From Candidatus Ishikawaella capsulata Mpkobe (GTDB taxonomy: Bacteria; Pseudomonadota; Gammaproteobacteria; Enterobacterales; Enterobacteriaceae): 64,000 nt of DNA. The position numbers were made by a program, and so were the translations under genes. Positions 10,812 to 20,714 of the stretch are shown piece by piece. Positions within the stretch are counted from its first letter, which is position 1; every line of letters begins with the position of its first letter. The stretch lies in the NCBI RefSeq assembly GCF_000828515.1, contig NZ_AP010872.1, forward strand, positions 407,001 to 471,000, given 5' to 3'. The notes beneath the pieces are model-generated. The model saw only the letters and a list, made by a program, of their open reading frames with translations, was not told where the DNA came from and made no database searches.

Positions 10812-11855
10812 ATGAAAAAGTGGTTTTATTTTTTATTTTCGATGATATTTATCATCAGCATTCAATCCACTAGCGCAAATAATGAGAAAGTTATCTATTT
10901 TTATAATTGGACAGAATATGTTCCTCCAGGATTGCTTGAACAATTTACCAAAGAGACTGGCATTAAAGTAATATATTCTACTTATGAATCTAATGAAAGT
11001 ATGTATGCTAAACTAAAAACTTTGAAAAATAATTCATATGATTTAATTGTACCTTCAACTTATTTTATAAGTAAAATGCGAAAAGAAGGAATGTTAATAA
11101 AAATTGATAAATCTCAATTGAGTAATTTTAAATATCTAGATAATCGGCTCTTAAATAAGTCTTTTGATCCTAATAATCTCTATTCTATACCTTATATATG
11201 GGGTGTTACTACCATTGCTATTAATAATAAGGCTATGAATGCGAGTGATATATCGAGTTGGGCAGATTTATGGAGCGCTAAATATAAGAAAAGCTTATTG
11301 TTAATAGATGATGCACGTGAAGTATTCCAAATAGCTTTAAAAAAACTAGGATTTTCGGGTAATACTCGTGATTCAGAGCAAATTAAAGCAGCTTATAATG
11401 AACTAAAAAAACTTATTCCTAATGTATTAGCATTTAATGCTGATAATCCAGGTAATCCTTATATAGAACGTGAAGTTAATGTAGGTATGATATGGAACGG
11501 TTCAGCTTATGTAGCACAGCAATCAGGATTACCTTTACAACTAATATGGCCTAAAGAAGGTGCAATATTATGGATGGATAATTTAGCTATTCCTAATAAT
11601 GCAAAAAACATTTCTGGTAGTTTAAAGTTAATTAATTTTTTACTACGTCCTGATATAGCTGCTCAAGTAGCACAAAGTACAGGTTATACCTCTCCTAACT
11701 TAGAAGCTAAAAAATTATTACCTAAAAATATCTCATCAAATCCATATCTTTACCCATCGGAAGAAGTAATAAAAAAAGCAGAATGGCAAGATGATGTAGG
11801 AGATGCAAGTGTACAATATGAAACATTGTTCCAAAAACTCAAAACAGAAATGTGA
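10812..11855 (+). CDS. potD: Spermidine/putrescine-binding periplasmic protein PotD
   Basis: Periplasmic receptor that delivers polyamines to PotBC. It has 347 residues, against 348 in E. coli. A typical Sec signal peptide is visible: MKKW, a hydrophobic core FYFLFSMIFIISI, and a cleavage site near STSA-NN. The mature protein begins with YFYNWTEYVPPGLLEQF. Ligand-pocket segments STYFISKM and WMDNLAIP are retained. Last gene of potABCD, followed by a hairpin terminator at 11923-11950. Confidence 0.96.
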   Translation: MKKWFYFLFSMIFIISIQSTSANNEKVIYFYNWTEYVPPGLLEQFTKETGIKVIYSTYESNESMYAKLKTLKNNSYDLIVPSTYFISKMRKEGMLIKIDKSQLSNFKYLDNRLLNKSFDPNNLYSIPYIWGVTTIAINNKAMNASDISSWADLWSAKYKKSLLLIDDAREVFQIALKKLGFSGNTRDSEQIKAAYNELKKLIPNVLAFNADNPGNPYIEREVNVGMIWNGSAYVAQQSGLPLQLIWPKEGAILWMDNLAIPNNAKNISGSLKLINFLLRPDIAAQVAQSTGYTSPNLEAKKLLPKNISSNPYLYPSEEVIKKAEWQDDVGDASVQYETLFQKLKTEM

Positions 11856-11922
11856 TAAATCAATTCAAAATTGACGCAGGATATATTACTACAAAAATAA
11901 ATCTTATTTAATAATATGCCCT

Positions 11923-11950
11923 AATAGGAGAGTAATCTCCTATTTTACAA
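11923..11950 (+). terminator. Terminator-like hairpin after potD
   Basis: A perfect 9-bp stem AATAGGAGA / TCTCCTATT with loop GTAA is followed by TTACAAG. The U-tract is poor, but the position, 68 bases after the potD stop, fits the end of the potABCD transcript. Confidence 0.55.
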
Positions 11951-11995
11951 GTATTATTAATACTGTAATTCAATAAATGATGGCATATAAATAAT

Positions 11996-12076
11996 TCTGC
12001 TGCATAGCAGAGACAGATTTAACTTTACAATCAATTACTATCATGCTTGTAGCATGATAGTAATATTTTGGTTTTA
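11996..12076 (+). other. Two further hairpins between potD and mfd
   Basis: After the terminator-like hairpin come a 6-bp stem (TCTGCT, loop GCAT, AGCAGA, 11996-12011) and a perfect 14-bp stem (12034-12047 with 12051-12064, loop TGT). The second is followed by ATTTTGGTTTTAC. The last looks like a second intrinsic terminator just before the mfd ribosome site. The 272-base spacer holds no reading frame I can support. A small RNA is possible but unproven. Confidence 0.5.
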
Positions 12077-12127
12077 CTATTAGTAATAATATCTAATAAC
12101 TGTTTATGGAGGTAATATTTAAATTTT

Positions 12128-15100
12128 ATGATTAAACAGATAGACTATGTGCTTCCAAGTTCGGCTGGCGATTGTTGTTATCTAGGACAAATGCTTAATC
12201 AAGCAATTTCAATAGAATGTACAAATATTATTGAACATCATCTAAGCACGATTTTGATGATTACACCTGACAGGCAAATGGCTTTACGCTTAGAGCATGA
12301 AATATCCTATTTAACAAAATATCCAGTTTTCAATTTTTTGGATTGGGAAACTCTCCCTTATGATATTTTTTCTCCAAATAGGCATATTGTATCTCGTCGC
12401 TTAGGTATGCTTTTTAATTTACCTAAAATGAATCAGGGAATGATAATATTACCCATTAGTACTTTAATGCAACGTGTTTGTCCGGATTATTTTTTACATA
12501 CTTCTACATTAATAATAAAAATTGGGCAAATTTTAAGCTTTTCTGATTTGTATCAGAGATTAAATACATTAGGGTATAATCATGTTGATCAAGTTGCATC
12601 TCCAGGAGAATATACAGTAAAAAATAGTATAATTGATATTTTTCCTATGGGAAGTTATGATCCTTATCGAATTAATTTCTCTCATAGCATATGCCAATAT
12701 ATAAATACATTTGATATTAACAGTCAACGTATACAAAAAGCAATAAATACCATTTATATACTACCAACACATGAATTTCCCTTAGATAAGGTAGCTATTG
12801 AAATATTTAGGAAGCAATATAAAATACTATTTAATAACACTAAAAAATACCCAGAAATACATGATATGCTGAGTAAAGGTATATTACCAGATGGAATTGA
12901 ATACTTACAACCACTATTTTTCGATAAGCCATTATCTAGTATTTTTAGCTATCTACCCCGCAATACACTAGTTATTATGTGCGAAAATATACAAAAACCA
13001 GCTTTTAATTTTTGGCACAATATTAAAGAACGTTATGAAAATAGCATTGTTGATATAACTAAACCAGTTGTTGAGCCTATAAAACTATGGTTACATCCTA
13101 ATGATATTTTTAAGGAAATAAAAAAATTTCCATGCATTTTCCTGAATGAAAAGCAACTTTATAATAAACCCAAAACTACAAATTTGAGTTATGTATCGTT
13201 ACCGAATATAAATATTAAAATTCAAGAAGAAAGTTCACTATCTATATTAGAGAAATTTATAAAAAATTTTCCCGGAATGGTATTTTTTTCAATTTCCAGT
13301 GTCACAAGAATAAAAAAAATTCAGAAAACTTTAGCAAAAATTAATTTATTTCCAAAAATTTTACATAATCTAAAAGAAGCTAAAGTATCTGGTAAATACT
13401 TGATTATTACTGCTAATGAATATGGTTGCATAAATCAAAAAAGACAATTTGCTCTTATTTGTGAGAATGATTTATTTGGTAATAGAGTTATTAAGTACAA
13501 TAGTATTAATACTACAACACTAATTGATAATTTATCAGAACTTTCTCCTGGACAACTAATTGTTCACTTAGAACATGGTATCGGTAGATATATGGGTTTG
13601 ATAACCTTAGAAGTAGGAGGTATTACATCAGAATATTTAATAGTTACATATGCTAATAATGACAAATTATATGTACCCATTTCTTCCTTGCACTTAATTA
13701 CTTCTTATAGGGGGAAAAACCATCAAAATTTTCCTTTACATAACTTAGGAAGTGATGTGTGGATAAAAACACGTGAAAAAGCTATAGAAAAAGTGCAAGA
13801 TTTTGCGGTAGAACTACTAGATATTTACTCGCAACGTTTAGCGAAAAAAGGATTTGCTTTTACATACAACCATAAAAAATATGAAAAATTTTGTGAAGAT
13901 TTTTTATTTGAGGATACACCTGATCAAGCGAAAGCTTCAAATGAAATAATAAATGATATGTGTAAAGCAAGATCAATGGATAGGGTATTATGTGGAGATG
14001 TAGGTTTTGGAAAAACTGAAGTAGCAATGCGTGCGGCTTTCCTGGCTTGTATCAATAAGAAACAGGTAGCAGTTTTAGTTCCAACTACTCTGTTAGCTCA
14101 ACAACATTTTGAAACTTTCCGTAATCGTTTTTTTAACTGGCCTATTCGTATTGAAATGTTATCCCGTTTTATTATGAGTACAGAGCAAAATGAATTAGTT
14201 AAACAATTAAATGAAGGAAAAATTGATATTATTATAGGTACACATAAATTATTAATGAGAAATATTAAATGGCATAATTTAGGCTTATTAATTATAGATG
14301 AAGAACAACGTTTTGGTGTACATCATAAAGAATACATTAAAACTATGTACTCAAATGTAGATATACTAACATTGACTGCTACACCTATTCCGCGTACTTT
14401 AAATATGGCAATAAATGGTATTCGAGATATTTCAATTATAGCTACTCCTCCAGATAATCGCTTATCAGTAAAAACCTTTGTACGTGAGTATAATAGTATA
14501 TTAATTAGAGAAGCTATTTTACGAGAAATTATGCGGGGTGGACAGATTTATTATGTTTATAACAATGTAAAAAATATAACAAAAGTATTTCAAACTTTAA
14601 CAAAATTAGTCCCAGAAGTGCGTATAGCAATTAGTCATGGACAGATGCCTGAGCGTGATCTTGAAAGAGTAATGCATGATTTTCATCATCAACGTTTTAA
14701 TTTATTGTTATGTACTAGTATTATTGAAACAGGAATAGATATTCCTAATGTAAATACTATTATTATTGAACGCGCGGATAACTTTGGGTTATCACAATTA
14801 TATCAACTACGTGGTCGAGTAGGTCGATCATCTCACCAAGCATATGCTTGGTTATTAACTCCAAATCCCAAAATGATGAACGGAGATGCACAAAAACGTC
14901 TTGATGCTATTTCATCTTTAGAAACATTAGGATGCGGTTTTGCTGTAGCATCTCACGATTTAGAAATCCGTGGAGCTGGTGATATTTTAGGTAAAAATCA
15001 GAGTGGACAAATAAAAAATATAGGGTTTTCTCTATATCTTGAATTATTAGAAAATGCTGTTAAAGCTATAAAAGCAGGTTATCAACCTTCATTAGAATAT

Positions 15101-15544
15101 CTAAAGAGTAAGAAACCTGAAATAGAACTATGTATACCTGCTTTTATCCCCGATAAATTTATTGCTGATGTTAATAATCGTTTACTCATGTATAGACGCA
15201 TAAACCTTATAAATAATATAGCAGATCTGCATATCATTACAAATGAAATTATTGAAAGATTTGGAGAATTACCAATAGAAACTTCTAATTTTTTAGCAGT
15301 TTCTGCTATACAAATACAAGCATTATCAATAGGTGTGAAACGAATAAAAGCTAGTAAACATGGTATTTACTTTGAATTTTTTCCAAATAATAAAATTAAT
15401 TTAGATAGCTTAATTAATTTTATGAGTAAAGAGCCACATAAGTGGAAATGGGAAAGTTCAACAAAACTTAATTTTATGAAAAACTTTATTGATCCAACTT
15501 TGCTGATTAAATGGATAAAAACATTCCTAAACATATTACAATAA
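12128..15544 (+). CDS. mfd: Transcription-repair coupling factor Mfd
   Basis: Translocase that removes stalled RNA polymerase at DNA lesions and recruits UvrA. It has 1138 residues, against 1148 in E. coli. The order is the UvrB-like N-terminal region (about 1-340, divergent), the RNA polymerase interaction domain near 470-540 (LIVHLEHGIGRYMGL), then the RecG-like helicase with Walker A CGDVGFGKTEVAMR near residue 625 and DEEQRFG near 725. The TRG motif is in the TGIDIPNVNT to GRVGRS region, and the C-terminal UvrA-masking domain follows. The start ATG has GGAGGT 14 bases upstream, a long spacing. Convergent with hinT. Confidence 0.96.
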   Translation: MIKQIDYVLPSSAGDCCYLGQMLNQAISIECTNIIEHHLSTILMITPDRQMALRLEHEISYLTKYPVFNFLDWETLPYDIFSPNRHIVSRRLGMLFNLPKMNQGMIILPISTLMQRVCPDYFLHTSTLIIKIGQILSFSDLYQRLNTLGYNHVDQVASPGEYTVKNSIIDIFPMGSYDPYRINFSHSICQYINTFDINSQRIQKAINTIYILPTHEFPLDKVAIEIFRKQYKILFNNTKKYPEIHDMLSKGILPDGIEYLQPLFFDKPLSSIFSYLPRNTLVIMCENIQKPAFNFWHNIKERYENSIVDITKPVVEPIKLWLHPNDIFKEIKKFPCIFLNEKQLYNKPKTTNLSYVSLPNINIKIQEESSLSILEKFIKNFPGMVFFSISSVTRIKKIQKTLAKINLFPKILHNLKEAKVSGKYLIITANEYGCINQKRQFALICENDLFGNRVIKYNSINTTTLIDNLSELSPGQLIVHLEHGIGRYMGLITLEVGGITSEYLIVTYANNDKLYVPISSLHLITSYRGKNHQNFPLHNLGSDVWIKTREKAIEKVQDFAVELLDIYSQRLAKKGFAFTYNHKKYEKFCEDFLFEDTPDQAKASNEIINDMCKARSMDRVLCGDVGFGKTEVAMRAAFLACINKKQVAVLVPTTLLAQQHFETFRNRFFNWPIRIEMLSRFIMSTEQNELVKQLNEGKIDIIIGTHKLLMRNIKWHNLGLLIIDEEQRFGVHHKEYIKTMYSNVDILTLTATPIPRTLNMAINGIRDISIIATPPDNRLSVKTFVREYNSILIREAILREIMRGGQIYYVYNNVKNITKVFQTLTKLVPEVRIAISHGQMPERDLERVMHDFHHQRFNLLLCTSIIETGIDIPNVNTIIIERADNFGLSQLYQLRGRVGRSSHQAYAWLLTPNPKMMNGDAQKRLDAISSLETLGCGFAVASHDLEIRGAGDILGKNQSGQIKNIGFSLYLELLENAVKAIKAGYQPSLEYLKSKKPEIELCIPAFIPDKFIADVNNRLLMYRRINLINNIADLHIITNEIIERFGELPIETSNFLAVSAIQIQALSIGVKRIKASKHGIYFEFFPNNKINLDSLINFMSKEPHKWKWESSTKLNFMKNFIDPTLLIKWIKTFLNILQ

Positions 15545-15574
15545 TAAAATGCAAAGAGCATTTTAGGCTTTTTT
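15545..15574. terminator. Bidirectional terminator between mfd and hinT
   Basis: Stem TAAAATGC / GCATTTTA with loop AAAGA begins one base after the mfd stop and is followed on the plus strand by GGCTTTTTTATT, a good U-tract. That tract lies inside the last codons of hinT. On the minus strand the same stem is followed by TTATTGT, so it may also end the hinT transcript. Confidence 0.75.
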
Positions 15575-15928
15575 ATTCGTTAAATCAAGCATTGGTCCAA
15601 GCGGACAACCGCCTAGTAAATGCATATGAATATGATAAATTTCTTGTCCCGCATGATCATTGCAATTCATAATTAGTCTATAGCCTTTTTTATCAATACC
15701 TTCCTGCCGTGCTATTTTAGCTGCTACAGTAAATATGTGACCTAATAGTTTTTCATTATTTTCAGTGACTTCATTACAAGTAGGTATTAATTCATTAGGT
15801 ACAATAAGTATATGAATAGGGGCCTTAGGTTTTATATCCCTAAAAGCCGTTAGTAAATCATCTTGATAAACAATGTCAGCTGGTATTTTACCAGAAATAA
15901 TATCATTAAAAATATTTTTTGTTTTCAT
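15563..15928 (-). CDS. hinT: HIT-family purine nucleoside phosphoramidase HinT
   Basis: Hydrolyses adenosine phosphoramidates such as aminoacyl-AMP side products. It has 121 residues, against 119 in E. coli. The catalytic histidine triad HIHMHLLGG is near the C-terminus, and the N-terminal [19 protein letters not shown] matches the family. The start is the ATG at 15928; the frame is open one codon further to a TTG (15931) that is not needed. The C-terminus (LDLTNKKA) replaces the usual LAHKGL. Confidence 0.96.
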   Translation of the reverse strand: MKTKNIFNDIISGKIPADIVYQDDLLTAFRDIKPKAPIHILIVPNELIPTCNEVTENNEKLLGHIFTVAAKIARQEGIDKKGYRLIMNCNDHAGQEIYHIHMHLLGGCPLGPMLDLTNKKA

Positions 15929-15993
15929 CAAAAATATTACTTTTAAATAAGATTAATTATACATAAACAATACATTAAATGTCTACCCTATAT

Positions 15994-16776
15994 TTAGATA
16001 ACTGATACATTAAAAAGCTGAGAAAAATTACTTGTGGTATATTCTGCTAATGTTTCTACATCAATATCTTTCAGTTTTGCTATGTATTCAAGAATATTAC
16101 GAGCATAAGCAGGTTGATTTTCCTTCCCCCGATATGGTACTGGCGCTAAATAGGGAGAATCAGTTTCAATTAGCATACGATCTATAGGCACATAACGTAC
16201 TGCATCCTTTAATTTATATGCAGTACTAAATGTTACAATGCCAGAGAAAGAAATATACAAACCCATATCCAAAAATTTAGTAGCCATATTGCAATCTTCT
16301 GTAAAGCAATGAATAACACCACCACACTCTTCTATTTTTTCTTCTTTGAGTATATTTAATACGTCATTGTGTGAATTACGAGCATGTATAATGATTGGTT
16401 TGTTTAATTGACGACCGACACGTATATGCTTAAGGAATGAAACTTGTTGTTGTATTTTCATTGTTTGTGGTGGATAATAATAATCTAATCCGGTTTCACC
16501 AATAGCGATTACGCAATCTTCAGAGGCTAATTTACTTAATTCTTCTATACTATAAGTAAGTTCTTTACTTAATGGATGCACACCATATGAAAGTGCAATA
16601 TTCGGATGACTACCTATTAACTTTTTAAGTTTAGAAAAACTATCTGCATTAGTAGAAATTGCGAGTAGAAACTTAACATTATTAGCAGCTGCTTTATTTA
16701 TTACATTATCTAAATTATTATGTATTTTTTTATAATCTAGAATATCAAGGTGACAATGAGAATCTACTATAAACAT
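15994..16776 (-). CDS. ycfH: TatD-family metal-dependent hydrolase YcfH
   Basis: TatD-type TIM-barrel hydrolase. In E. coli it is linked to 3'-5' exonuclease and DNA-quality functions, so the exact substrate is uncertain. It has 260 residues, against 265 in E. coli. Metal ligands are visible in DSHCHLD (residues 5-11), GETGLDYYY, IIHAR, GVIHCFTED and ETDSPYLAP. GAGG sits six bases before the ATG. It follows holB after 18 bases in the tmk-holB-ycfH order of E. coli. Confidence 0.94.
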   Translation of the reverse strand: MFIVDSHCHLDILDYKKIHNNLDNVINKAAANNVKFLLAISTNADSFSKLKKLIGSHPNIALSYGVHPLSKELTYSIEELSKLASEDCVIAIGETGLDYYYPPQTMKIQQQVSFLKHIRVGRQLNKPIIIHARNSHNDVLNILKEEKIEECGGVIHCFTEDCNMATKFLDMGLYISFSGIVTFSTAYKLKDAVRYVPIDRMLIETDSPYLAPVPYRGKENQPAYARNILEYIAKLKDIDVETLAEYTTSNFSQLFNVSVI

Positions 16777-16794
16777 AATTGCCTCTTTAATTAT

Positions 16795-17790
16795 TTATTC
16801 TATAAGGTTATTATGTAAAATTCTTTCCCAAGTTAATAATTGATCAACAATCAATAATTCACGATTTACTGTAGGTACTTGAATTAACCTATGATAGGTT
16901 TTCATCCATAGAGACGCGCTTTCTAGTAAACAATTAGCAGAAAAATGTTTTGTGATTAAATTGATAATATTTATTTGATCACTATTCACAAAATTTTTAG
17001 TTGCTTTATAATGGTATTTTATTGCATCTAATAATAAAGATATTATTACATTAATACGCTGAAGTATTTGTTCATTATTTAATATTGGTAATAATAATAA
17101 AATATCTTTTTGTAATGCATTATACATTGTATCAAACAGAATTTTTCTTGTCTGCCAATATTTTTTATCATTTAATAATGATAGAGCTAAAAGAGGAGAA
17201 CCACCTGTTAGGCGTAAAGCTATTATAATTAACTCCTGATTTTTTTGGGGAATTCTAGTAGTTAACCAATCATGACTCTCTTTCTCATTTGGAGGAGGAA
17301 TATATATCTTTATACAACGACTCTGGAGTATCAGAGAGGAGAATCGTTGTTCAGTGTGAGTTAAGAAAAAATACGTGTTGGTTGGAGAATCTTCGATTGT
17401 TTTTAGTAATGTGCAAACTGCCGCTTCACTCCAATATCCAATATTTGGCAAATAAACTATTTTAATTCCTAGTTGGATAGGATAGGTATTAATTTTTTCA
17501 ATAAGATTTCTTACTTTTTCTATATCTAATGGTTTAGATTTTTCTATTTTCAAAGAATGCCAATCAGGATGTGTATTAGCACACATTAATTGACAACTGT
17601 AACAATTTCCACAATTTTCAAAATATTTTGGTTTTTGACACATTAACCAACAACTAATATTCCAAATTAGCACATTTTCTCCAATTCCTGGCATAACTTT
17701 AATCAATAGGGCATTATGATTATAACCGTACTGATATTGTTTAATAATTTGGTAATATACAGACTTTAACCAGGGATAACAGACATTCAT
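16795..17790 (-). CDS. holB: DNA polymerase III delta-prime subunit
   Basis: Clamp-loader subunit that helps load the beta clamp. It has 331 residues, against 334 in E. coli. The zinc-module cysteines CGNCYSCQLMC are near residue 60, and the AAA+ fold follows (VCTLLKTIEDSPTNTYFFL, sensor ILQSRCIKI). It lacks a true Walker A, as is normal for delta-prime. The ATG at 17790 overlaps the tmk stop as ATGA, and MNVCYPWL aligns with E. coli MRWYPWL. The longer frame start at 17811 is rejected. Confidence 0.95.
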   Translation of the reverse strand: MNVCYPWLKSVYYQIIKQYQYGYNHNALLIKVMPGIGENVLIWNISCWLMCQKPKYFENCGNCYSCQLMCANTHPDWHSLKIEKSKPLDIEKVRNLIEKINTYPIQLGIKIVYLPNIGYWSEAAVCTLLKTIEDSPTNTYFFLTHTEQRFSSLILQSRCIKIYIPPPNEKESHDWLTTRIPQKNQELIIIALRLTGGSPLLALSLLNDKKYWQTRKILFDTMYNALQKDILLLLPILNNEQILQRINVIISLLLDAIKYHYKATKNFVNSDQINIINLITKHFSANCLLESASLWMKTYHRLIQVPTVNRELLIVDQLLTWERILHNNLIE

Positions 17791-18422
17791 ATTATTTGTC
17801 CGCTTAACCAATTAATTAATGTTATTCTTAATAATGTAATTACCTGCTGTAAAGGTTGTGTAGCATCTATTAGACGCATTGAATTATCATTTGCTACTAT
17901 ATGTAAATATAGTTCACGTACACGTTTAAAAAAACATAGAGATTCTTGTTCAATTAAATCTAAACTACCTCTTTTGCATACTCTAGTTATGCCTATCTCT
18001 GGTGTTACGTCAAGATAAATAGTTAAATCAGGTTTAAAATCACCTATTATTTGATGACTCAGAGTTTTTATCAGATTTAGTTCAATCTGACGACCTGCTC
18101 CTTGATAAACATATGATGAAAGATTATGTCTGTCCCCGACTACCCATATACCTTTTGCTAAGGTTGGTTGTATTACTGTATCCAATAGCTGAATCCTAGC
18201 CGCATAAATCATCAGCAATTCTGCTTTAGGTATTAATTTATCGCCTTCAACTCCTTGTTTTATTAATTTTCTGAGCTGTTCTGCTAATGGCGTTCCTCCA
18301 GGTTCACGGGTTATAATAGATTTTATTTTTTTTTCAGATAGTATATCTACAATTACATTACATATAGTACTCTTTCCGGCTCCTTCTATGCCTTCAACAA
18401 CAATAAACTTACCCTTATTCAT
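17787..18422 (-). CDS. tmk: Thymidylate kinase
   Basis: Phosphorylates dTMP to dTDP. It has 211 residues, against 213 in E. coli. P-loop GIEGAGKST at residues 10-18, REPGGTPLAEQLR, and the DRHNLSSYVYQGAGR motif are present. An AGGAAG ribosome site lies seven bases before the ATG. It is coupled to holB by a 4-base ATGA overlap. In E. coli mltG lies between pabC and tmk; here that gene is missing and pabC precedes tmk after 175 A+T-rich bases. Confidence 0.97.
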   Translation of the reverse strand: MNKGKFIVVEGIEGAGKSTICNVIVDILSEKKIKSIITREPGGTPLAEQLRKLIKQGVEGDKLIPKAELLMIYAARIQLLDTVIQPTLAKGIWVVGDRHNLSSYVYQGAGRQIELNLIKTLSHQIIGDFKPDLTIYLDVTPEIGITRVCKRGSLDLIEQESLCFFKRVRELYLHIVANDNSMRLIDATQPLQQVITLLRITLINWLSGQII

Positions 18423-18597
18423 TATTATTACTTCCTGATAAAGGATATACTCTTCTTTTATAAAAGAATATATTGTAATACATTTGGTTTTTTGTTAACA
18501 GATAGTTCTCTATAAATATATTTGTATATAAAGTATATTATGTGTATTTATTTTATATTAATAAATTACTTAATTATTTGTTCATAAACTATAAAAA

Positions 18598-19401
18598 TTA
18601 TGCTTTTTTGCATATATCTACTAATAAATTAAATAATTCTCTAGAATCATATATTCTATCTTCTAATTTTATTACTGGCAATATTGGCATAAGTGCATTA
18701 CATATAATTATCTCATCTGCTGATATAAGAGACTCTATTTCCACGCTAACTATTTTACAAATCTTACCTAGATGCTCCATCTCATTAAGTAAAAAACGAC
18801 GCATTGTACCATCTACTCCAGCATTTGCTAAACATGTAGTAAAAATATCGTTCCCTGTTCTCCAAAATATATTAGCTGTGCAACATTCTATTACTTTACC
18901 TTGAGTATCCAGTACTAAAGCTTCATCTGCATCATCATGCAGATCAATATATGAACTAATCATAACTTGTTCTAAACGATTAAGATGCTTAATGCCAGCT
19001 AAAAGAGGATTACGTGCTAATTTTACAGGACTTAATACAAGTTTTACTCCTTGATCTCGTAAATTAGTATACGAAGGAAAAGGTAATAATGAAAGTATGC
19101 ATGTGGTTTCATTACATTTACTAGGACTATAACCATATGCTCCAATACCACGACTAATAATTACTTTAAGAACCGCTTTATTATGATATGCAGCGGTTAA
19201 TTTCATTTCAGTTTCTAATTTTTGCCAATCTGAGAATTTAATGATTAAACGATTACACGCTTGCTTTAATCTTGTTAAATGAGCCGTGATTTGTCGTACA
19301 TTACCATTAATTACCGCCGCTGTAGTAAAGCAGCCATCTCCAAATTGAACAGCTCGATCACGAATATTTATCCACTGTATTTTTTTATTCTCAATCCACA
19401 T
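18598..19401 (-). CDS. pabC: Aminodeoxychorismate lyase
   Basis: PLP enzyme that makes p-aminobenzoate from 4-amino-4-deoxychorismate for folate. It has 267 residues, against 269 in E. coli. The fold-type IV motifs RDRAVQFGDGCFTT (about 15-27) and LAGIKHLNRLEQV, with the PLP lysine at 138, are intact. ADEALVLDTQGKVIECCTANIFW follows. It keeps its E. coli place between the fatty-acid cluster and tmk, although fabF, which normally lies between acpP and pabC, is gone. Confidence 0.96.
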   Translation of the reverse strand: MWIENKKIQWINIRDRAVQFGDGCFTTAAVINGNVRQITAHLTRLKQACNRLIIKFSDWQKLETEMKLTAAYHNKAVLKVIISRGIGAYGYSPSKCNETTCILSLLPFPSYTNLRDQGVKLVLSPVKLARNPLLAGIKHLNRLEQVMISSYIDLHDDADEALVLDTQGKVIECCTANIFWRTGNDIFTTCLANAGVDGTMRRFLLNEMEHLGKICKIVSVEIESLISADEIIICNALMPILPVIKLEDRIYDSRELFNLLVDICKKA

Positions 19402-19562
19402 AATTTATTTTTTGCCTTATATTATTTTTAATAACCTTTATTTATATAAAATATCTTAAATATAGCTAAGGTAAATATTCAATATATCGATATAATATTT
19501 GTATGATATAAATTTAAAAATAATGTGTTGAGAAGGTCTTTTACAATTAATTAAAGAATTTT

Positions 19563-19594
19563 TTAGAAAGATCAGGCGGATAAAAACCGCCTGA
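19563..19594 (-). terminator. Terminator after acpP
   Basis: An 8-bp G+C-rich stem TCAGGCGG / CCGCCTGA (19572-19594, loop of 7) lies eight bases past the acpP stop. It is followed on the minus strand by TCTTTCT. Six of the eight pairs are G-C, striking in this A+T-rich sequence. It would separate acpP from pabC. Confidence 0.75.
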
Positions 19595-19601
19595 ATGATA
19601 T

Positions 19602-19844
19602 TTACTCAGATTTATTATGACTCTCAATATAATCAATAGCTGCCTGAACAGTAGTTATTTTCTCAGCTTCTTCATCTGGAATTTCAGTATCAAATTCTTC
19701 TTCCAGAGCCATTACAAGTTCCACGGTATCGAGAGAATCAGCGCCTAAATCTTCAACTAAAGACGCAGATGTAGTTACTTCGTCTTCTTTTAGTCCTAAT
19801 TGTTCAGCAATAATTTTCTTGACTAGTTTTTCGATATCGCTCAT
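19602..19844 (-). CDS. acpP: Acyl carrier protein
   Basis: Carries acyl chains on a 4'-phosphopantetheine arm. It has 80 residues, against 78 in E. coli. The attachment serine is Ser37 in [11 protein letters not shown]. The ATG at 19844 has AGGAAA nine bases upstream and gives the standard N-terminus [17 protein letters not shown]. The frame is open a further 47 codons upstream, but those codons are A+T-rich non-homologous spacer. fabG precedes it in the same direction. fabF, normally next, is absent. Confidence 0.97.
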   Translation of the reverse strand: MSDIEKLVKKIIAEQLGLKEDEVTTSASLVEDLGADSLDTVELVMALEEEFDTEIPDEEAEKITTVQAAIDYIESHNKSE

Positions 19845-19972
19845 ACTATTTATTTTCCTATAAAAATTCTCTGGTGCAATTTTTTTTCGTAAAATATAAA
19901 AAATTGTAACAGAATTGTAAAATATTGAAACTATATTTCTGTTAAATTTGACATTTTTAATTAAAAATCCTT

Positions 19973-20704
19973 TTATACCATACACATACCACCATTAACA
20001 TGTAATGTTTCACCAGTAATGTATGCGGCTTCATCAGAAGCTAAAAATGCTACTGCATTGGCAACTTCTTGTGTATTACCAAATCTACCTATTGGAATGC
20101 GTGCTAAAATATTATCTTGTTGAGTTTTGCGTAAGCTTTTTGTCATATCGGTTTTAATAAAACCTGGAGCGACCACATTTACGGTAATACCACAAGAAGC
20201 TATTTCATGTGCTAAGGCTTTGCTAAATCCAATGACACCAGCTTTCGATGCCGTATAATTTGTTTGACCTGTATTACCTATTATTCCAATAACTGAACTA
20301 ATATTAATAATTCGCCCATTTCGTTTTTTTATCATAGAACGTACTACAGCTTTAGAAATTCGAAAAACCGATGATAGATTAATTTCTAGAACATCCTGCC
20401 AATCATCTTCTTTCATGTGTATTAATAAGTTATCTCGAATAATACCAGCATTATTAACCAATATATCTATCTCTCCAAATCTATTACGAATGTTATTAAT
20501 CGTCCTTATGATAGAATTTGGATCATTCATATTCAAAACTACTCCTTGAACATTGTCATACAAATTATTAATTGCTTTCGCTCTAATTTCAGTAGTTGCA
20601 GTTCCAATCACTTTCGCCCTACGCGCAGCAAGAGTATTAACGATAGCTTTCCCAATGCCGCGACTTGCTCCAGTAACTAAAGCTATCTTTCCCATTAAAC
20701 TCAA
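19973..20704 (-). CDS. fabG: 3-oxoacyl-ACP reductase
   Basis: NADPH-dependent reduction of beta-ketoacyl-ACP in fatty-acid elongation. It has 243 residues, against 244 in E. coli. The Rossmann motif [10 protein letters not shown] (about 10-19), NNAG, the catalytic Ser (ISSVIG) and YTASK are present. The start is TTG at 20704: AGGAG lies seven bases before it, and the length matches E. coli (MSLMGKIAL with MNFEGKIAL). The ATG three codons later would be 16 bases from that site. It sits directly downstream of fabD. Confidence 0.96.
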   Translation of the reverse strand: MSLMGKIALVTGASRGIGKAIVNTLAARRAKVIGTATTEIRAKAINNLYDNVQGVVLNMNDPNSIIRTINNIRNRFGEIDILVNNAGIIRDNLLIHMKEDDWQDVLEINLSSVFRISKAVVRSMIKKRNGRIINISSVIGIIGNTGQTNYTASKAGVIGFSKALAHEIASCGITVNVVAPGFIKTDMTKSLRKTQQDNILARIPIGRFGNTQEVANAVAFLASDEAAYITGETLHVNGGMCMV

Positions 20705-20714
20705 CTTGTATCTC

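Noticed and set aside
19845-19985. A 47-residue N-terminal extension of acyl carrier protein
   Set aside because: The extension is non-homologous A+T-rich sequence overlapping the fabG end. AGGAAA and the standard MSDIEKLV start lie at 19844.
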